From the NCBI RefSeq assembly GCF_026340095.1, contig NZ_JAPEPO010000003.1:992001-1056000 (forward strand): a stretch of DNA of 64,000 nt. The letters are read 5' to 3'. Below, piece after piece: positions 1 through 8,247 of this stretch (position 1 is its first letter; every line of letters begins with the position of its first letter). The translations under genes and the position numbers were made by a program. The notes under the pieces were generated by a model. It saw only the letters and a list, made by a program, of their open reading frames with translations, made no database searches and was not told where the DNA came from. Source of the stretch: Streptomyces sp. NBC_01446. GTDB taxonomy: Bacteria > Actinomycetota > Actinomycetes > Streptomycetales > Streptomycetaceae.

Positions 1-261
1 TTCAAGGGCGCCAAGCCCTACCACCAGGCCCACGACCGCGGCGTCAAACTCGTCGGCGCGACCGCCCACTACGTCACCCCCGACCTCGACGAAGGCCCGA
101 TCATCGCCCAGGAGGTCATCGGCGCCGACCACAGCCACACCCCCGAGGACCTGGCCGCCATCGGCCGCGACGCGGAATCGGCAGCCCTGGCCCGGGCCGT
201 CCGCTGGCACTGCGAAGGCCGGGTGTTCGTCCAGGGAAGGCGGACGGTGGTTCTCCGCTGA
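1..261 (+). CDS. purU: Formyltetrahydrofolate deformylase, C-terminal part (cut by window start)
   Basis: The reading frame is open from base 1 and ends at TGA 259-261, giving the last 86 residues. The segments GAKPYHQAHDRGVKLVGATA, HYVTPDLDEGPII and DHSHTPEDLAAIGRD are the conserved end of the PurU formyltransferase-fold domain. In the family the enzyme hydrolyses 10-formyl-THF to formate and THF, feeding purine synthesis and one-carbon balance in the cytosol. The N-terminal ACT domain and the rest of the catalytic domain lie outside the window. A strong hairpin follows the stop directly. The family assignment is secure; only the tail can be inspected. Confidence 0.95.
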   Translation, partial: FKGAKPYHQAHDRGVKLVGATAHYVTPDLDEGPIIAQEVIGADHSHTPEDLAAIGRDAESAALARAVRWHCEGRVFVQGRRTVVLR

Positions 262-279
262 GGGACGGACACCCGTCCC
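262..279 (+). terminator. Hairpin terminator after purU
   Basis: A perfect 7-bp stem, GGGACGG / CCGTCCC, with a 4-base ACAC loop begins one base after the purU stop codon. There is no long T-run, as is usual in Streptomyces. It also separates purU from the convergent LysR gene. Confidence 0.7.
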
Positions 280-381
280 AGGTCTTACAGCCTTCTGGCT
301 GTCCGCTGCCTCCATGTCGGTTCCCAGACGTCGGAGTCCGGGGTTTGCGCCCGGGTCGCGTCCAGGTGGGCGCGAAACGCG

Positions 382-1218
382 TCAAGTGCCGGATGCCGGT
401 TGTCGCCGCGCCAAGACCGGCGTCGGGTGCCGCACCGGAATGCGCCGCAGGTCGTAGCTGTCAGGCCAGAGATACCGGGACCCTTCACCGACGAGGGTCG
501 CCAGGTCGGCGGAGTCGGCGATCTCGTCCAGGAGCGCCTCGTTCCCGAAGACGGGCCCGACGACGTCGATCGTGAGCCCGAACGCGGCGGCGAACTCGTC
601 GTAGTAGTCGGCCCACTCGGTGCCGGGTGCCATGCCGGGCATCCAGATGCGGTGTCCGACGAGTTGTGCGGGCGTGACGCTGTCGGCATCGGCCAGCGCG
701 TGGGAGGGCCCGACGAGAAGCTCGTGCGGGTCGTCGATCACCCGGACGGTCTTGATCGAGGCCGGCAGGCGAAGCGCGGGAACGGTGATCGCGTGGAACG
801 TGGCGTCGATCGTCCCAGCTTCGACCGCGGCGATCGCCGTGTCGACGTCGGCGTTCAAGGTCACGACGTCGAGCTCGATGTCAGGGCGGGTGCGGTAGAA
901 GTCCTGCAGGAGCACCGCAGGAGCGATCCGCCGGTTGATGACGTCGACCCGCAGGGCGCGCCGGCCGGGGCGCACGGAGGCGTCGGCCCGGTCTTCCGCC
1001 CGGAGGAGTTCGCGGGCGTGGGGAAGGAACGCCTGGCCGTCGATGGTGAGCTCGGCTCCGCGCGGGGTGCGGGTGAACAGGCGCACTTCCAGATCCTTTT
1101 CCAGCACGGCGATGCGCTTGGAGACGGCTTGCTGGGTGATCGACAGGGCCACGGCGGCTTCCTGGAACTGGCCGGCGTCCGCAGCCGCGACAAAGGTGCG
1201 CACAGCGTTGAGATCCAC
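382..1218 (-). CDS. LysR family transcriptional regulator, C-terminus frameshifted
   Basis: The protein has 278 residues. The N-terminal winged HTH is clear (MDLNAVRTFVAAADAGQFQE, then SITQQAVSKRIAVLEKDL), followed by a LysR substrate-binding domain from about residue 90. The frame stops soon after HPTPVLARR. The normal end of the family continues in another minus-strand frame (WRGDNRHPALDAFRAHLDAT, running to the stop at 285-287), so a small indel near 405-430 removed the last ~45 residues of effector domain. It sits 13 bp downstream of the broken EamA gene on the same strand, which suggests a former exporter-regulator pair. Whether the shortened protein is functional is unknown. Confidence 0.85.
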   Translation of the reverse strand: MDLNAVRTFVAAADAGQFQEAAVALSITQQAVSKRIAVLEKDLEVRLFTRTPRGAELTIDGQAFLPHARELLRAEDRADASVRPGRRALRVDVINRRIAPAVLLQDFYRTRPDIELDVVTLNADVDTAIAAVEAGTIDATFHAITVPALRLPASIKTVRVIDDPHELLVGPSHALADADSVTPAQLVGHRIWMPGMAPGTEWADYYDEFAAAFGLTIDVVGPVFGNEALLDEIADSADLATLVGEGSRYLWPDSYDLRRIPVRHPTPVLARRQPASGT

Positions 1219-1231
1219 CCGCCCACTCTAT

Positions 1232-1645
1232 TCACACAGCGTCCGGGTGGTCAGGACGGGCCGGAGAGCGGAGCGCTGCCGTGCCCACAGCCACGGCGTT
1301 GGCAGCGACGATCACGGCGATGGCCGTCCATGATGCCGGGCCGAGATGCTGGCCGAGGATGAGGAGGCCCACCAGAGCGGCGCACACCGGGTTGACGCTC
1401 ATGAAGATCCCGAAGGAGTGGGCGGGGACGCGTCGCAGTGCGAGCAGGTCGGTGAGGAAGGGCACCGCGGAGGACAGCACACCGGCCGCGAGCGCGCACA
1501 AAAGTGCGGCCGCGGTGGGCCGGTGCAGGCACAGTGCGGTGATGCCGACCGGCACGTAGAGCGCACCGGAGACGAGCGCGGCGGCCGCCGATCCCTCGAT
1601 CCCGGGCAGGCGCTGCCCCACGGTGGCAGTGCGGTTGAGCAGGAT
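1232..1645 (-). pseudogene. EamA-type (RhtA-like) exporter, C-terminal fragment cut by IS605 element
   Basis: Reading from the IS boundary gives ILLNRTATVGQRLPGIEGS, then several hydrophobic segments (ALVSGALYVPVGITALCL; LSSAVPFLTDLLALRRV; FGIFMSVNPVCAALVGLLIL; ASWTAIAVIVAANAVAV). This is the second EamA half of a 10-TM drug/metabolite exporter. The 5' half is absent: the IS200/IS605 right end follows immediately at about 1645. A Met-initiated frame of 129 residues would encode only about four or five TM segments and is unlikely to work. It is followed closely by the LysR gene, probably its former regulator. Confidence 0.85.
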
Positions 1646-1800
1646 TTGACATGCTCCTCGGGGTGAACCCCGAGGATTCTGGCCTTCTCGTTCGTTGCTG
1701 TGCCGCTACGCGGCACAGGTGTCGAGCGGGAATCCGTGGCTTCCTGTTTCGCTGCGCTGTGCCGGAACAAGTTCCGGTCTTACCTTCGCTCCACAGGCTG
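1645..1800 (-). ncRNA. Predicted TnpB omega (re)RNA scaffold overlapping tnpB 3' end
   Basis: In characterised IS605-type TnpB systems the guide RNA scaffold comes from the tnpB 3' end plus the element's right end, and the guide is the flanking DNA. Two stems fit here: an 8-bp stem over the stop codon (CTGTGCCG 1698-1705 / CGGCACAG 1711-1718) and the right-end hairpin 1655-1676. The guide would then read, on the minus strand from about 1644 downward, ATCCTGCTCAACCGCACTGC. This is EamA coding sequence (ILLNRT). The 5' end of the RNA is a guess. Confidence 0.5.
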
Positions 1801-2929
1801 TGACCGCGAGTCCAGCGGCCGTTTTGACGTTGATGGCGGCGTTGATGTCCCGGTCGTGGACGGTGCCGCAGGCGGTGCAGGTCCAGGTACGGACGTGAAG
1901 GGGCTTGGGCCCGTCCCGGTGGCCGCAGGTGGAGCAGGTCTGGGAGGTCGGCACGAACCGTCCGATCTTGACCAGGGTGCGCCCGTACCTGGCCGCTTTG
2001 TATTCCAGTATGTTCACGAAGGAGGACCATCCGGCATCGTGAACACTCTTGGCCAACCTGGTGCGCGCCAGGGCCTTGACCGTCAGATTCTCCACGCCGA
2101 TCGCTTGGTTCTCGCGGATCAGCTTCGTGGAGAGCTGGTGGTGGAATTCGTGGCGGGCGTCGGCCACCTGCGCGTGGGCGCGGGCGACCTTGAGGCGAGC
2201 CTTCTCGCGGTTCTTTGATCCCTTCTGTTTGTGGGACAGATCCCGCTGGGCCTTCTTGAGTTTCTTCTCCGCGCGGCGCAGGAACCGCGGGGATTCGATC
2301 TTCGTGCCGTCGGAAAGGACCGCGAAGTGGTTCAGGCCCAGGTCGATGCCGACGGCCTGGTCGGTGGCGGGCATGCGGGCGTGGTCGGCGTGCGGGTCGG
2401 TGTCGATGACGAAGGAGGCGAAGTACCGCCCGGCGGCATCTTTGATCACGGTGACCGAGGACGGCGTGGTGGGCAGGGCGCGGGACCACTTCACCCTCAC
2501 CTCGCCGATCTTGGGTAGTTTCAGGCGGTCCTTGTCGGTGACCGACCAGCGGGCGTTGGCGGTGAACCGGATCGCCTGTCGGTTGTCCTTGCGAGACTTG
2601 AAGCGGGGCGGGCCCAGCTTCGGTCCCTTGCGGGTGCCTTTGAGGGAGGCGAAGAAGTTCTTGTAGGCGGTCTCCGCGTCCCGCAGTGACTGCTGCAGGG
2701 CCACGGCGGAGACCTCGCTCAGCCAGGACCGCGCCTCGCTCCGTTTCGCCTCGGTGATCAGCTTCTGCGACAGCTGACCGGCCGTCGGGGACGCTCCGCC
2801 TGCTGTCCGAGCGTCCTCGCGGGCGCTTACCACGTCGTTGAACACAACGCGGGCGCACCCGAACGCCTTGGCCAACGCCGTGCGTTGGGCTGGGCTCGGG
2901 TACAGGCGGAAGTTGTACCTCAGCTGCAT
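1706..2929 (-). CDS. tnpB: TnpB, IS200/IS605-associated RNA-guided nuclease
   Basis: The 407-residue protein starts at MQLRYNFRLYPSPAQR, the usual TnpB N-terminus (HTH_OrfB). The RuvC-like nuclease residues are all visible: Asp196 in AVGIDLGLN, Glu280 in IGVENLTVKAL and Asp361 in RDINAAINV. The zinc-binding Cys pairs are C332/C335 (CSTC) and C351/C354 (CTAC). The protein is expected to bind the RNA made from its own 3' end and cut matching DNA next to a short motif. It is divergent from the tnpA remnant, 25 bp away. Family members are usually 350-450 residues, so it is complete. A longer in-frame upstream start exists but lies in tnpA sequence and was rejected. Confidence 0.92.
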   Translation of the reverse strand: MQLRYNFRLYPSPAQRTALAKAFGCARVVFNDVVSAREDARTAGGASPTAGQLSQKLITEAKRSEARSWLSEVSAVALQQSLRDAETAYKNFFASLKGTRKGPKLGPPRFKSRKDNRQAIRFTANARWSVTDKDRLKLPKIGEVRVKWSRALPTTPSSVTVIKDAAGRYFASFVIDTDPHADHARMPATDQAVGIDLGLNHFAVLSDGTKIESPRFLRRAEKKLKKAQRDLSHKQKGSKNREKARLKVARAHAQVADARHEFHHQLSTKLIRENQAIGVENLTVKALARTRLAKSVHDAGWSSFVNILEYKAARYGRTLVKIGRFVPTSQTCSTCGHRDGPKPLHVRTWTCTACGTVHDRDINAAINVKTAAGLAVTACGAKVRPELVPAQRSETGSHGFPLDTCAA

Positions 2930-2954
2930 GAAGACCACCCTACATACTTGGGTT

Positions 2955-3142
2955 ATGGGCGAAATGCAGAAGATTAGAACTGGCAGGCACTGTGTTTTCG
3001 CGATGCATGTCCACTTGGTCTTCGTGACCAAGTTCCGGCACAAGGTGTTCACGGATGCTCATTTGGCGCGGATGGACGAGATCATGCGGTCGGTGTGCGC
3101 GGTCTTCGAGTGCGAACTGGTGGAGTTCAATGGCGAAGACAG
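2955..3142 (+). pseudogene. IS200-type TnpA (Y1 transposase), N-terminal remnant
   Basis: Translation from ATG 2955 gives MGEMQKIRTGRHCVFAMHVH, then LVFVTKFRHKVFTDAHLARM and ECELVEFNGED. This is the first ~60 residues of an IS200/IS605 Y1 transposase. Homology stops at about 3142. The metal-binding HUH motif (normally NHVHLL) and the catalytic tyrosine helix are missing, so this cannot be a working transposase. The frame runs on into unrelated DNA. Confidence 0.85.
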
Positions 3143-3301
3143 CGCCTCCCACATTTCTTTGAGCGCTTCCAACCTCTGCACGCCGAACTCGTCACGCTGT
3201 TCGCGCGCTTGGACACGTCGCCACCGCCACAGGCCCGTGAGGGTGGCCAGGACAGTTCCTATGAAGGTGAGAACTCCTACGGCGACCGTGTCGGAAACCA
3301 T
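3142..3301 (-). pseudogene. Hypothetical membrane-anchored protein, N-terminal fragment
   Basis: From ATG 3301 the minus strand encodes a hydrophobic N-terminal helix (VAVGVLTFIGTVLATLTGLW), a basic stop-transfer WRWRRVQ and a charged helix ending ALKEMWEALS. After about 3142 the frame enters the antisense of tnpA and soon stops. It is probably the surviving start of a small membrane protein whose remainder was lost when the IS end was deleted. I do not recognise a family. Confidence 0.45.
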
Positions 3302-3470
3302 ATGGCGAAGCTACCGGCGTCTACCCTCAGGAAACTGGCCTTCAGACCAGGTTGCAGTCAATCCGAATCGACTGAGCGACGGTGGCCGCGAAGATGTTGC
3401 TCGACGCGGCCACCCGGTGAAGGCCACCCCGCCCGCGCGTCCGTTCAGCGCGGGCCAAGGCTTGCGAACG

Positions 3471-5111
3471 TCACGCCGGCAGTCGCTCCAGCAGTGCCGC
3501 GAAATCGGTGCCCGGCGGCAGCGTCCCGAAGGCGAGTCCGCGGTCCCCGGCGAGGCGCGAAGCACAGAACGCGTCCGCGACGGCGGCCGGCGCGTGCCGG
3601 ACCAGGAGGGCACCCTGCAGCACGAGTGCCGCGCGTTCGATGACCCGGCGGGCCCGCAGCGGCGCGTCCTCGGTGAGGACGAGTTCGCCCTGCAACTCCT
3701 GCCAGGCCGCGTCGAGCCGCTGGTCGCGGCCCGCCGCCGCCTCGATCTCCGTACGGAACGCCTCCAGGGACTCGGGCTCACGGGCCAACGCACGGAGCAT
3801 GTCCAGGGCGTTGACGTTGCCGGAGCCCTCCCAGATGCCGTTGAGCGGCGCGTCACGGTACAGGCGCGGCATACCTGATGCCTCGTCATATCCGTTGCCG
3901 CCGAGGCATTCCAGGGCCTCTGCCACCGCTACGGGCTGCCGCTTGCACACCCAGTACTTGCCGACCGCCGTGGCCAGGCGCAGGAAGGCTCGCTCGCCTT
4001 CGTCGCCGCGCTGGGTGCGGTCGGCGGCGCCGGCCAGACGCAGCGCGAGCGTGGTGGCGGCCTCGGACTCCACGGCGAGGTCGGCCAGTACGTTGCGCAT
4101 GAGCGGCTGGTCGATGAGCTTGGCGCCGAACACCGAGCGATGGCGGGCGTGGTGGGCGGCCTGGGCGAGGGCGGCGCGGGTGCCTGCGGCGGAGCCGAGG
4201 ACGCAGTCGAGCCGCGTCATGGTCACCATGTCGATGATGGTGCGGACACCCTTGCCCTCGGCGCCGACGAGCCAGGCCACCGTGTCGTCGAACTCGGGCT
4301 CGCTCGACGCGTTGGAGCGGTTGCCGAGCTTGTCCTTGAGGCGCTGGATACGGAAGGTGTTGCGGCTGCCGTCGGGCAGGACGCGCGGGACCAGGAAGCA
4401 GGACAGGCCGCCGGGCGCCTGGGCGAGCACGAGGAAAAGGTCGTTCATCGGGGCGCTGGTGAACCACTTGTGACCGCGCAGACGCCAGGTGCCGTCGGCC
4501 TGTTCGGTGGCGGAGGTGGTGTTGGCGCGCACGTCGGTGCCGCCCTGCTTCTCCGTCATCCCCATGCCGGCGAGCAGGCCCCGCTTGCCGCCCGGGGTGT
4601 GCAGACCGGGTTCGTAGACACGGCTGGTGAGCAGGGGTTCGTAGATCTTGGCCAGGTCGGGGGCGTGGCGCAGGGCGGGGACGACGGCGTACGTCATGGA
4701 GACGGGGCAGCCGTGTCCGGCCTCGGTGCTGCTCCACACCATGAAGGCGGCGGCCCGCGCCACGTGCGCGCCGGGCCGTTCGTCCGCCCACGCGCTGCCG
4801 GCCAGGCCTTCGCCGACCGCCACGTCCATCAGGGCGTGGTACGAGGGGTGGAAGTCGACCTCGTCGATACGGTTGCCGTAACGGTCGTGGGTGCGCAGTA
4901 CCGGCTCGAAGCGGTTGGCCTCGTCGGCCCAGCGCTGCACCTCCTCGCTGCCCGCGCGGCGGCCGATCCGGTGGAGGTCGTCGAGAGACCATGCGGCGCC
5001 CTCGCGGCGCACACCCTCCAGGAGGACCGGGTCGTCGGCGATGTCGTGGCCGGCCAACGGCGGTACCTGGTTGGTCACTTCGTGCGTCACGGCGGTGGGA
5101 TTGCTGGACAT
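3471..5111 (-). CDS. AidB-type acyl-CoA dehydrogenase
   Basis: The protein has 546 residues, the length of AidB-like enzymes rather than the ~380 of ordinary acyl-CoA dehydrogenases. Diagnostic segments are the N-terminal AidB helical region, GMGMTEKQGGTDVRANTT (flavin/acyl contact), LRGHKWFTSAPMNDLFLVLA, and RLYRDAPLNGIWEGSGNVNA in the C-terminal FAD domain. Such proteins bind FAD; E. coli AidB protects DNA under alkylation, while actinobacterial relatives often sit in fatty or aromatic acid clusters. A good SD (GGAGGAGG) precedes ATG 5111. It lies downstream of a TetR gene on the same strand and opposite an acyl-CoA ligase, which favours a metabolic role. The substrate cannot be read from sequence. 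Confidence 0.9.
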   Translation of the reverse strand: MSSNPTAVTHEVTNQVPPLAGHDIADDPVLLEGVRREGAAWSLDDLHRIGRRAGSEEVQRWADEANRFEPVLRTHDRYGNRIDEVDFHPSYHALMDVAVGEGLAGSAWADERPGAHVARAAAFMVWSSTEAGHGCPVSMTYAVVPALRHAPDLAKIYEPLLTSRVYEPGLHTPGGKRGLLAGMGMTEKQGGTDVRANTTSATEQADGTWRLRGHKWFTSAPMNDLFLVLAQAPGGLSCFLVPRVLPDGSRNTFRIQRLKDKLGNRSNASSEPEFDDTVAWLVGAEGKGVRTIIDMVTMTRLDCVLGSAAGTRAALAQAAHHARHRSVFGAKLIDQPLMRNVLADLAVESEAATTLALRLAGAADRTQRGDEGERAFLRLATAVGKYWVCKRQPVAVAEALECLGGNGYDEASGMPRLYRDAPLNGIWEGSGNVNALDMLRALAREPESLEAFRTEIEAAAGRDQRLDAAWQELQGELVLTEDAPLRARRVIERAALVLQGALLVRHAPAAVADAFCASRLAGDRGLAFGTLPPGTDFAALLERLPA

Positions 5112-5138
5112 GGGGCCTCCTCCAGAGGAGAGCGGGAA

Positions 5139-5747
5139 TCAGGCGGTCGGGGCGCCCGCGCAGCGCAGCGCCGCGGCGGTGAGGTCGGCGAGGAGTTCCT
5201 CGGCGGCGTTCTCGTCGGGGGTGCCGAGCGGGTCGACGAGCACTTCGCCGATGGCTCCGGTCAGGGCGGCCGCGGTGATCTCGGCGTTCTGCGGGGGCAG
5301 TCGGCCTGTCGTCGTACCCTCGCGCACCACCTCGGCCCACAGTGCTCGGTAGCGGCGGCGGAAGTCGAGTCGCTCGGCGCCGACCGCGGCTTCGGCGGGG
5401 GCGGCGAGCAGGGCGTAGGCGAGGCCACGGTTCTCCAGGGCACGGCGGGCGAAGACCTCGACGCCGCGGCGGAGCCGTTCGACGGGGTCTCCCGGACCGT
5501 GCAGCACCTCGCCCAGGACCTCGACCTCGCGTCCCGCGGCGCGCCGGAACACCTCCACGGCGAGCGCCGCCTTGGACGGGAAGTGCTGGTACACGGAGCC
5601 TGCCGCGATGCCCGCCGAGTCGGCGACGGCGGTCACGGATGCCTGTGACCAGCCCACTTCCGCCACGACCGAGGTCGCGCAGGAGATGAGGCGCTCTCTC
5701 GCGGCTTCGAGCCGACTGATTTCGGCTGGGGTCTTGCGGTAGGCCAT
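5139..5747 (-). CDS. TetR family transcriptional regulator
   Basis: About 202 residues from MAYRKTPAEISRLEAARERL. The TetR_N HTH is clear (ATSVVAEVGWSQASVTAVAD, SAGIAAGSVYQHFPSKAALA) and is followed by a divergent all-helical ligand domain. The gene is divergent from the acyl-CoA ligase at 5821 and co-directional with the dehydrogenase at 3471, 27 bp upstream of it. The 73-bp divergent gap holds a 14-bp near-palindrome (5756-5769), so control of both sides is likely. An in-frame ATG at 5783 would add 12 residues but overlaps that operator; the 5747 start is preferred. Confidence 0.88.
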   Translation of the reverse strand: MAYRKTPAEISRLEAARERLISCATSVVAEVGWSQASVTAVADSAGIAAGSVYQHFPSKAALAVEVFRRAAGREVEVLGEVLHGPGDPVERLRRGVEVFARRALENRGLAYALLAAPAEAAVGAERLDFRRRYRALWAEVVREGTTTGRLPPQNAEITAAALTGAIGEVLVDPLGTPDENAAEELLADLTAAALRCAGAPTA

Positions 5748-5755
5748 GAAAGAAG

Positions 5756-5769
5756 TGAACCATGATTCA
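5756..5769. promoter_or_regulatory. Candidate TetR operator in the divergent gap
   Basis: TGAACCATGATTCA is a 14-bp palindrome with one mismatched pair. It lies between the divergent TetR/dehydrogenase and acyl-CoA ligase transcription units. Assignment to this TetR is inferred from position only. Confidence 0.45.
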
Positions 5770-5820
5770 GAGTTTCCCGCCACGGTCGGTTTCGCCGGCC
5801 CGGCACGTCAGGAGAACGTG

Positions 5821-7362
5821 ATGCACCTCAGTGCCCTGCTGGACAGAGTGGTTCGCTCGGCCGGCGACAAGGAAGCGGTCGTCTACCGCGAACAGCGGTG
5901 GAGCTACCGCGAGTTCGACGAGGCCGCCCGGCGCGCCGCGACGGTACTGAGCGAGGCCGGGCTGCGGCCGGGCGACCGTCTCGCGGTGATGACGTACAAC
6001 ACCCCCGCCTTCCTGTTCGCGGCGTTCGGCGCCTGGTACGCGGGCGCCACCCTGGTACCGGTGAACCACAAACTGCAGACGTCCGAGGTGGCGCGCCAGC
6101 TGCGGCACTGCGGGGCCCGCCTGGCGCTCGTCGACGCGGAGATCGGCGAGCGTGCGATCTCGGCCGACGTGGAGGTGCCGTGGCTGGTCAGCCACCCCGA
6201 CGCGGACGCCGACACGCGCCCGGCGGACTGCTTCGAGTCCCTCGTGGCGCGCGCCGGGCCCTGGCGCGCGGAGCCGGGCCCGGACAGCGACATCGCGCAG
6301 ATCCTCTACACGTCGGGCACCTCCGGGACACCCAAGGGCTGTGTGCACACGCACCGCGGCATCGCCCTGACCGCCGGGCACACCGCGGACACGATCCCCC
6401 TCGTCCGCGACGACCGGTTCCTGATCTGCATGCCGATCTGGCACGCGTCCCCCCTCAACAACTGGACCCTGGGCACGCTGCTGCGCGGGGCCACGGTCGT
6501 GCTGCAGCGCGAGTACGACCCGCGCGGCATGCTGGAGACGATCCAGCGCGAGCGGGTCACCGCGATGTTCGGAGCGCCGATCGCGCTCATCGCCCCGGTG
6601 CAGGCCGTCACCGACTTCGCCGACTTCGACCTGACGTCCGTACGCGCCTGGATCTACGGCGCCGGGCCCCTGGACGCGGACACCGCGCGCCGGCTGATGA
6701 AGGCGTACGGCTCGCAGGACTTCCACCAGGTGTACGGGATGAGCGAGATGGGCCCCGCAGGGACCTCGCTCTCCCCCGCCCAGCAGGTGACGAAGGCCGG
6801 ATCGATCGGGTGCCGCGGCATGCCCGGTGTCGATCTGCGGGTCGTACGCCCCGACGGCGCGGATGCCGGTTCGGGCGAGACCGGGGAGATCTGGCTGCGC
6901 TCGGAGACCCGGATGGTCGGCTATCTCGACGACGAGGCCGCCACCGCGGAGGCGTTCGCGGGCGACTGGTACCGCAGCGGTGACCTCGGCCGGGTCGACG
7001 AGGACGGCTTCGTCACGATCGTGGACCGGATGAAGGACGTGATCATCACCGGCGGCGAGAACGTGGCCTCACAGGAGGTGGAAGGCGCGCTGCGCGGCCA
7101 TCCGGACGTGCTCGACGTCGCCGTCGTGGGCCGCCCGCACCCGCAGTGGGGCGAGACCGTGGTGGCCGTCGTGGTGCCGCGCGACGGGGCGGACCTGGAC
7201 GTGGCGGGCATGCGCACGTGGCTCGAGTCGCGGATCGCCCGCTACAAGATCCCGCGCGAGCTGGTACTGCGCCCGGAGCTGCCGCGTACGCCGTCGGGGA
7301 AGATCACCAAACATGTGCTGCGGGCCCAGCTGACCGACCCGGCGGGCTCGGTGAGCGGCTGA
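5821..7362 (+). CDS. Acyl-CoA synthetase / AMP-dependent ligase
   Basis: 513 residues. ATG 5821 was chosen because GGAG lies six bases upstream; the open frame begins earlier, at 5746. ANL-superfamily motifs occur in order: P-loop LYTSGTSGTPKGCVHTHRG, YGMSEMGPAG, YRSGDLGRVDEDGF with DRMKDVIITGGENVASQEVE, and the C-terminal lysine motif PRTPSGKITK. The enzyme should adenylate a carboxylic acid and transfer it to CoA. Its closest style is the medium-chain/aryl FadD-like group. The substrate is unknown. It is divergent from TetR and the AidB-type dehydrogenase, so activation followed by flavin-dependent oxidation is a plausible pathway. Confidence 0.92.
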   Translation: MHLSALLDRVVRSAGDKEAVVYREQRWSYREFDEAARRAATVLSEAGLRPGDRLAVMTYNTPAFLFAAFGAWYAGATLVPVNHKLQTSEVARQLRHCGARLALVDAEIGERAISADVEVPWLVSHPDADADTRPADCFESLVARAGPWRAEPGPDSDIAQILYTSGTSGTPKGCVHTHRGIALTAGHTADTIPLVRDDRFLICMPIWHASPLNNWTLGTLLRGATVVLQREYDPRGMLETIQRERVTAMFGAPIALIAPVQAVTDFADFDLTSVRAWIYGAGPLDADTARRLMKAYGSQDFHQVYGMSEMGPAGTSLSPAQQVTKAGSIGCRGMPGVDLRVVRPDGADAGSGETGEIWLRSETRMVGYLDDEAATAEAFAGDWYRSGDLGRVDEDGFVTIVDRMKDVIITGGENVASQEVEGALRGHPDVLDVAVVGRPHPQWGETVVAVVVPRDGADLDVAGMRTWLESRIARYKIPRELVLRPELPRTPSGKITKHVLRAQLTDPAGSVSG

Positions 7363-7427
7363 GCTGTCACATCCCGCGGGCCGTGCCCCGTGCGCGTCAC
7401 GGGGTACGGCCCGCGTAGGGTCTCCGC

Positions 7428-8030
7428 ATGACGGAGGAACAGGTGGAGCGGGCACGCCGGGGTCCGGGGCGGCCTCGCCAGGAACACGTCACGCGAGCCG
7501 TGCTCGACGCCGTCGTCGACCTGGTGGCGGAGAGCGGTATGGCCGCACTCACGATGGACGCTGTCGCGGCCCGCGCCGGGGTGAGCAAGCCGGCCATGTA
7601 CCGGCGCTGGTCCACCAAGCAGGACCTGGTCATCGCCGCCGCGGAGTCGCGGATCGGGCCACTGACCGTGCCCGACATGGGGGACTTCCGGGCCGAGCTG
7701 CGGGCCGTCCTGACAGCGCGCATGAAGGCCTACCGGCAGCCGGGGATCGACCGCCTGCTGGCCGGGGTGATCGGTTCCGCCGCCGAGGCGGGAGCGGAGC
7801 CGGGGGCCTACCGCGCCTACACGGCCCGCGTGATGAGCGAGACGCGGCACCTGCTGGAGCGCGGTGTCGCGCGCGGCGACGTCAGGTCCGACGTCGACGT
7901 GTCCGCCGCCTCGACGCTCGTGGCGGCGTCGCTGGTCTTCCGGATGGTCGGCGAGCAGCAGATGCCCGACGAGTCGCTCGTCGAGTCGGTGGTGGACCTG
8001 ATCGGCCGGGCGGTCGACGCCCGGCCCTGA
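7428..8030 (+). CDS. TetR/AcrR family transcriptional regulator
   Basis: 200 residues starting MTEEQVERARRGPGRPRQEH. The GRP basic arm precedes a TetR_N HTH (MAALTMDAVAARAGVSKPAM, YRRWSTKQDLV). The C-terminal half is helical and resembles the common TetR_C_33/C_11 type. It lies between the acyl-CoA ligase and the dioxygenase gene, on the same strand. The 217-bp gap downstream contains two short perfect palindromes before the dioxygenase start, so it probably controls the dioxygenase-MFS-ALDH unit. The effector is unknown. Confidence 0.9.
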   Translation: MTEEQVERARRGPGRPRQEHVTRAVLDAVVDLVAESGMAALTMDAVAARAGVSKPAMYRRWSTKQDLVIAAAESRIGPLTVPDMGDFRAELRAVLTARMKAYRQPGIDRLLAGVIGSAAEAGAEPGAYRAYTARVMSETRHLLERGVARGDVRSDVDVSAASTLVAASLVFRMVGEQQMPDESLVESVVDLIGRAVDARP

Positions 8031-8197
8031 CCCTGAACTGACGTCCCGCCGCCTCCTGCGCGCAGAGCACTTCATCGTGCCCGCGCGCACTTCGCCATGC
8101 CCGGATGCCGGTTCGACGCCCCCCGGACGGCACCGGACTGCACCGGACTGCGCCGGAAAAACAACACCTCCGAACCTCTTGCACCGGCGCGATCCAA

Positions 8198-8220
8198 TAT
8201 CGATACTGCCGGTTACGTAA
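8198..8220. promoter_or_regulatory. Palindromic control region before the dioxygenase operon
   Basis: Two perfect 8-bp palindromes, TATCGATA (8198-8205) and TTACGTAA (8213-8220), occupy the AT-richest stretch 28-50 bp before the dioxygenase start. They are candidate operator and promoter sequences for the TetR encoded just upstream. Confidence 0.4.
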
Positions 8221-8247
8221 TTAGTGTTCACCGTCAGGAGGAACCGC

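Larger units (their letters stand above)
1645..3142. mobile_element. IS200/IS605 family element 1 (tnpB intact, tnpA and left end lost)
   Basis: The element has divergent tnpA and tnpB. Its right end is marked by an imperfect-loop hairpin at 1655-1676 (stem TCCTCGGGG / CCCCGAGGA, loop TGAA) and ends on the minus strand in GCATGTCAA, close to 1645. The other side is not a normal left end: tnpA breaks off at about 3142, directly fused to the start of an unrelated gene on the opposite strand. The element therefore cannot transpose by itself, while its tnpB is full length. Confidence 0.85.

Noticed and set aside
2838..3878. 346-codon plus-strand frame running from tnpA into antisense DNA of the acyl-CoA dehydrogenase
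   Set aside because: Only the first part after ATG 2955 is tnpA-like; the rest is chance read-through after the truncation point.
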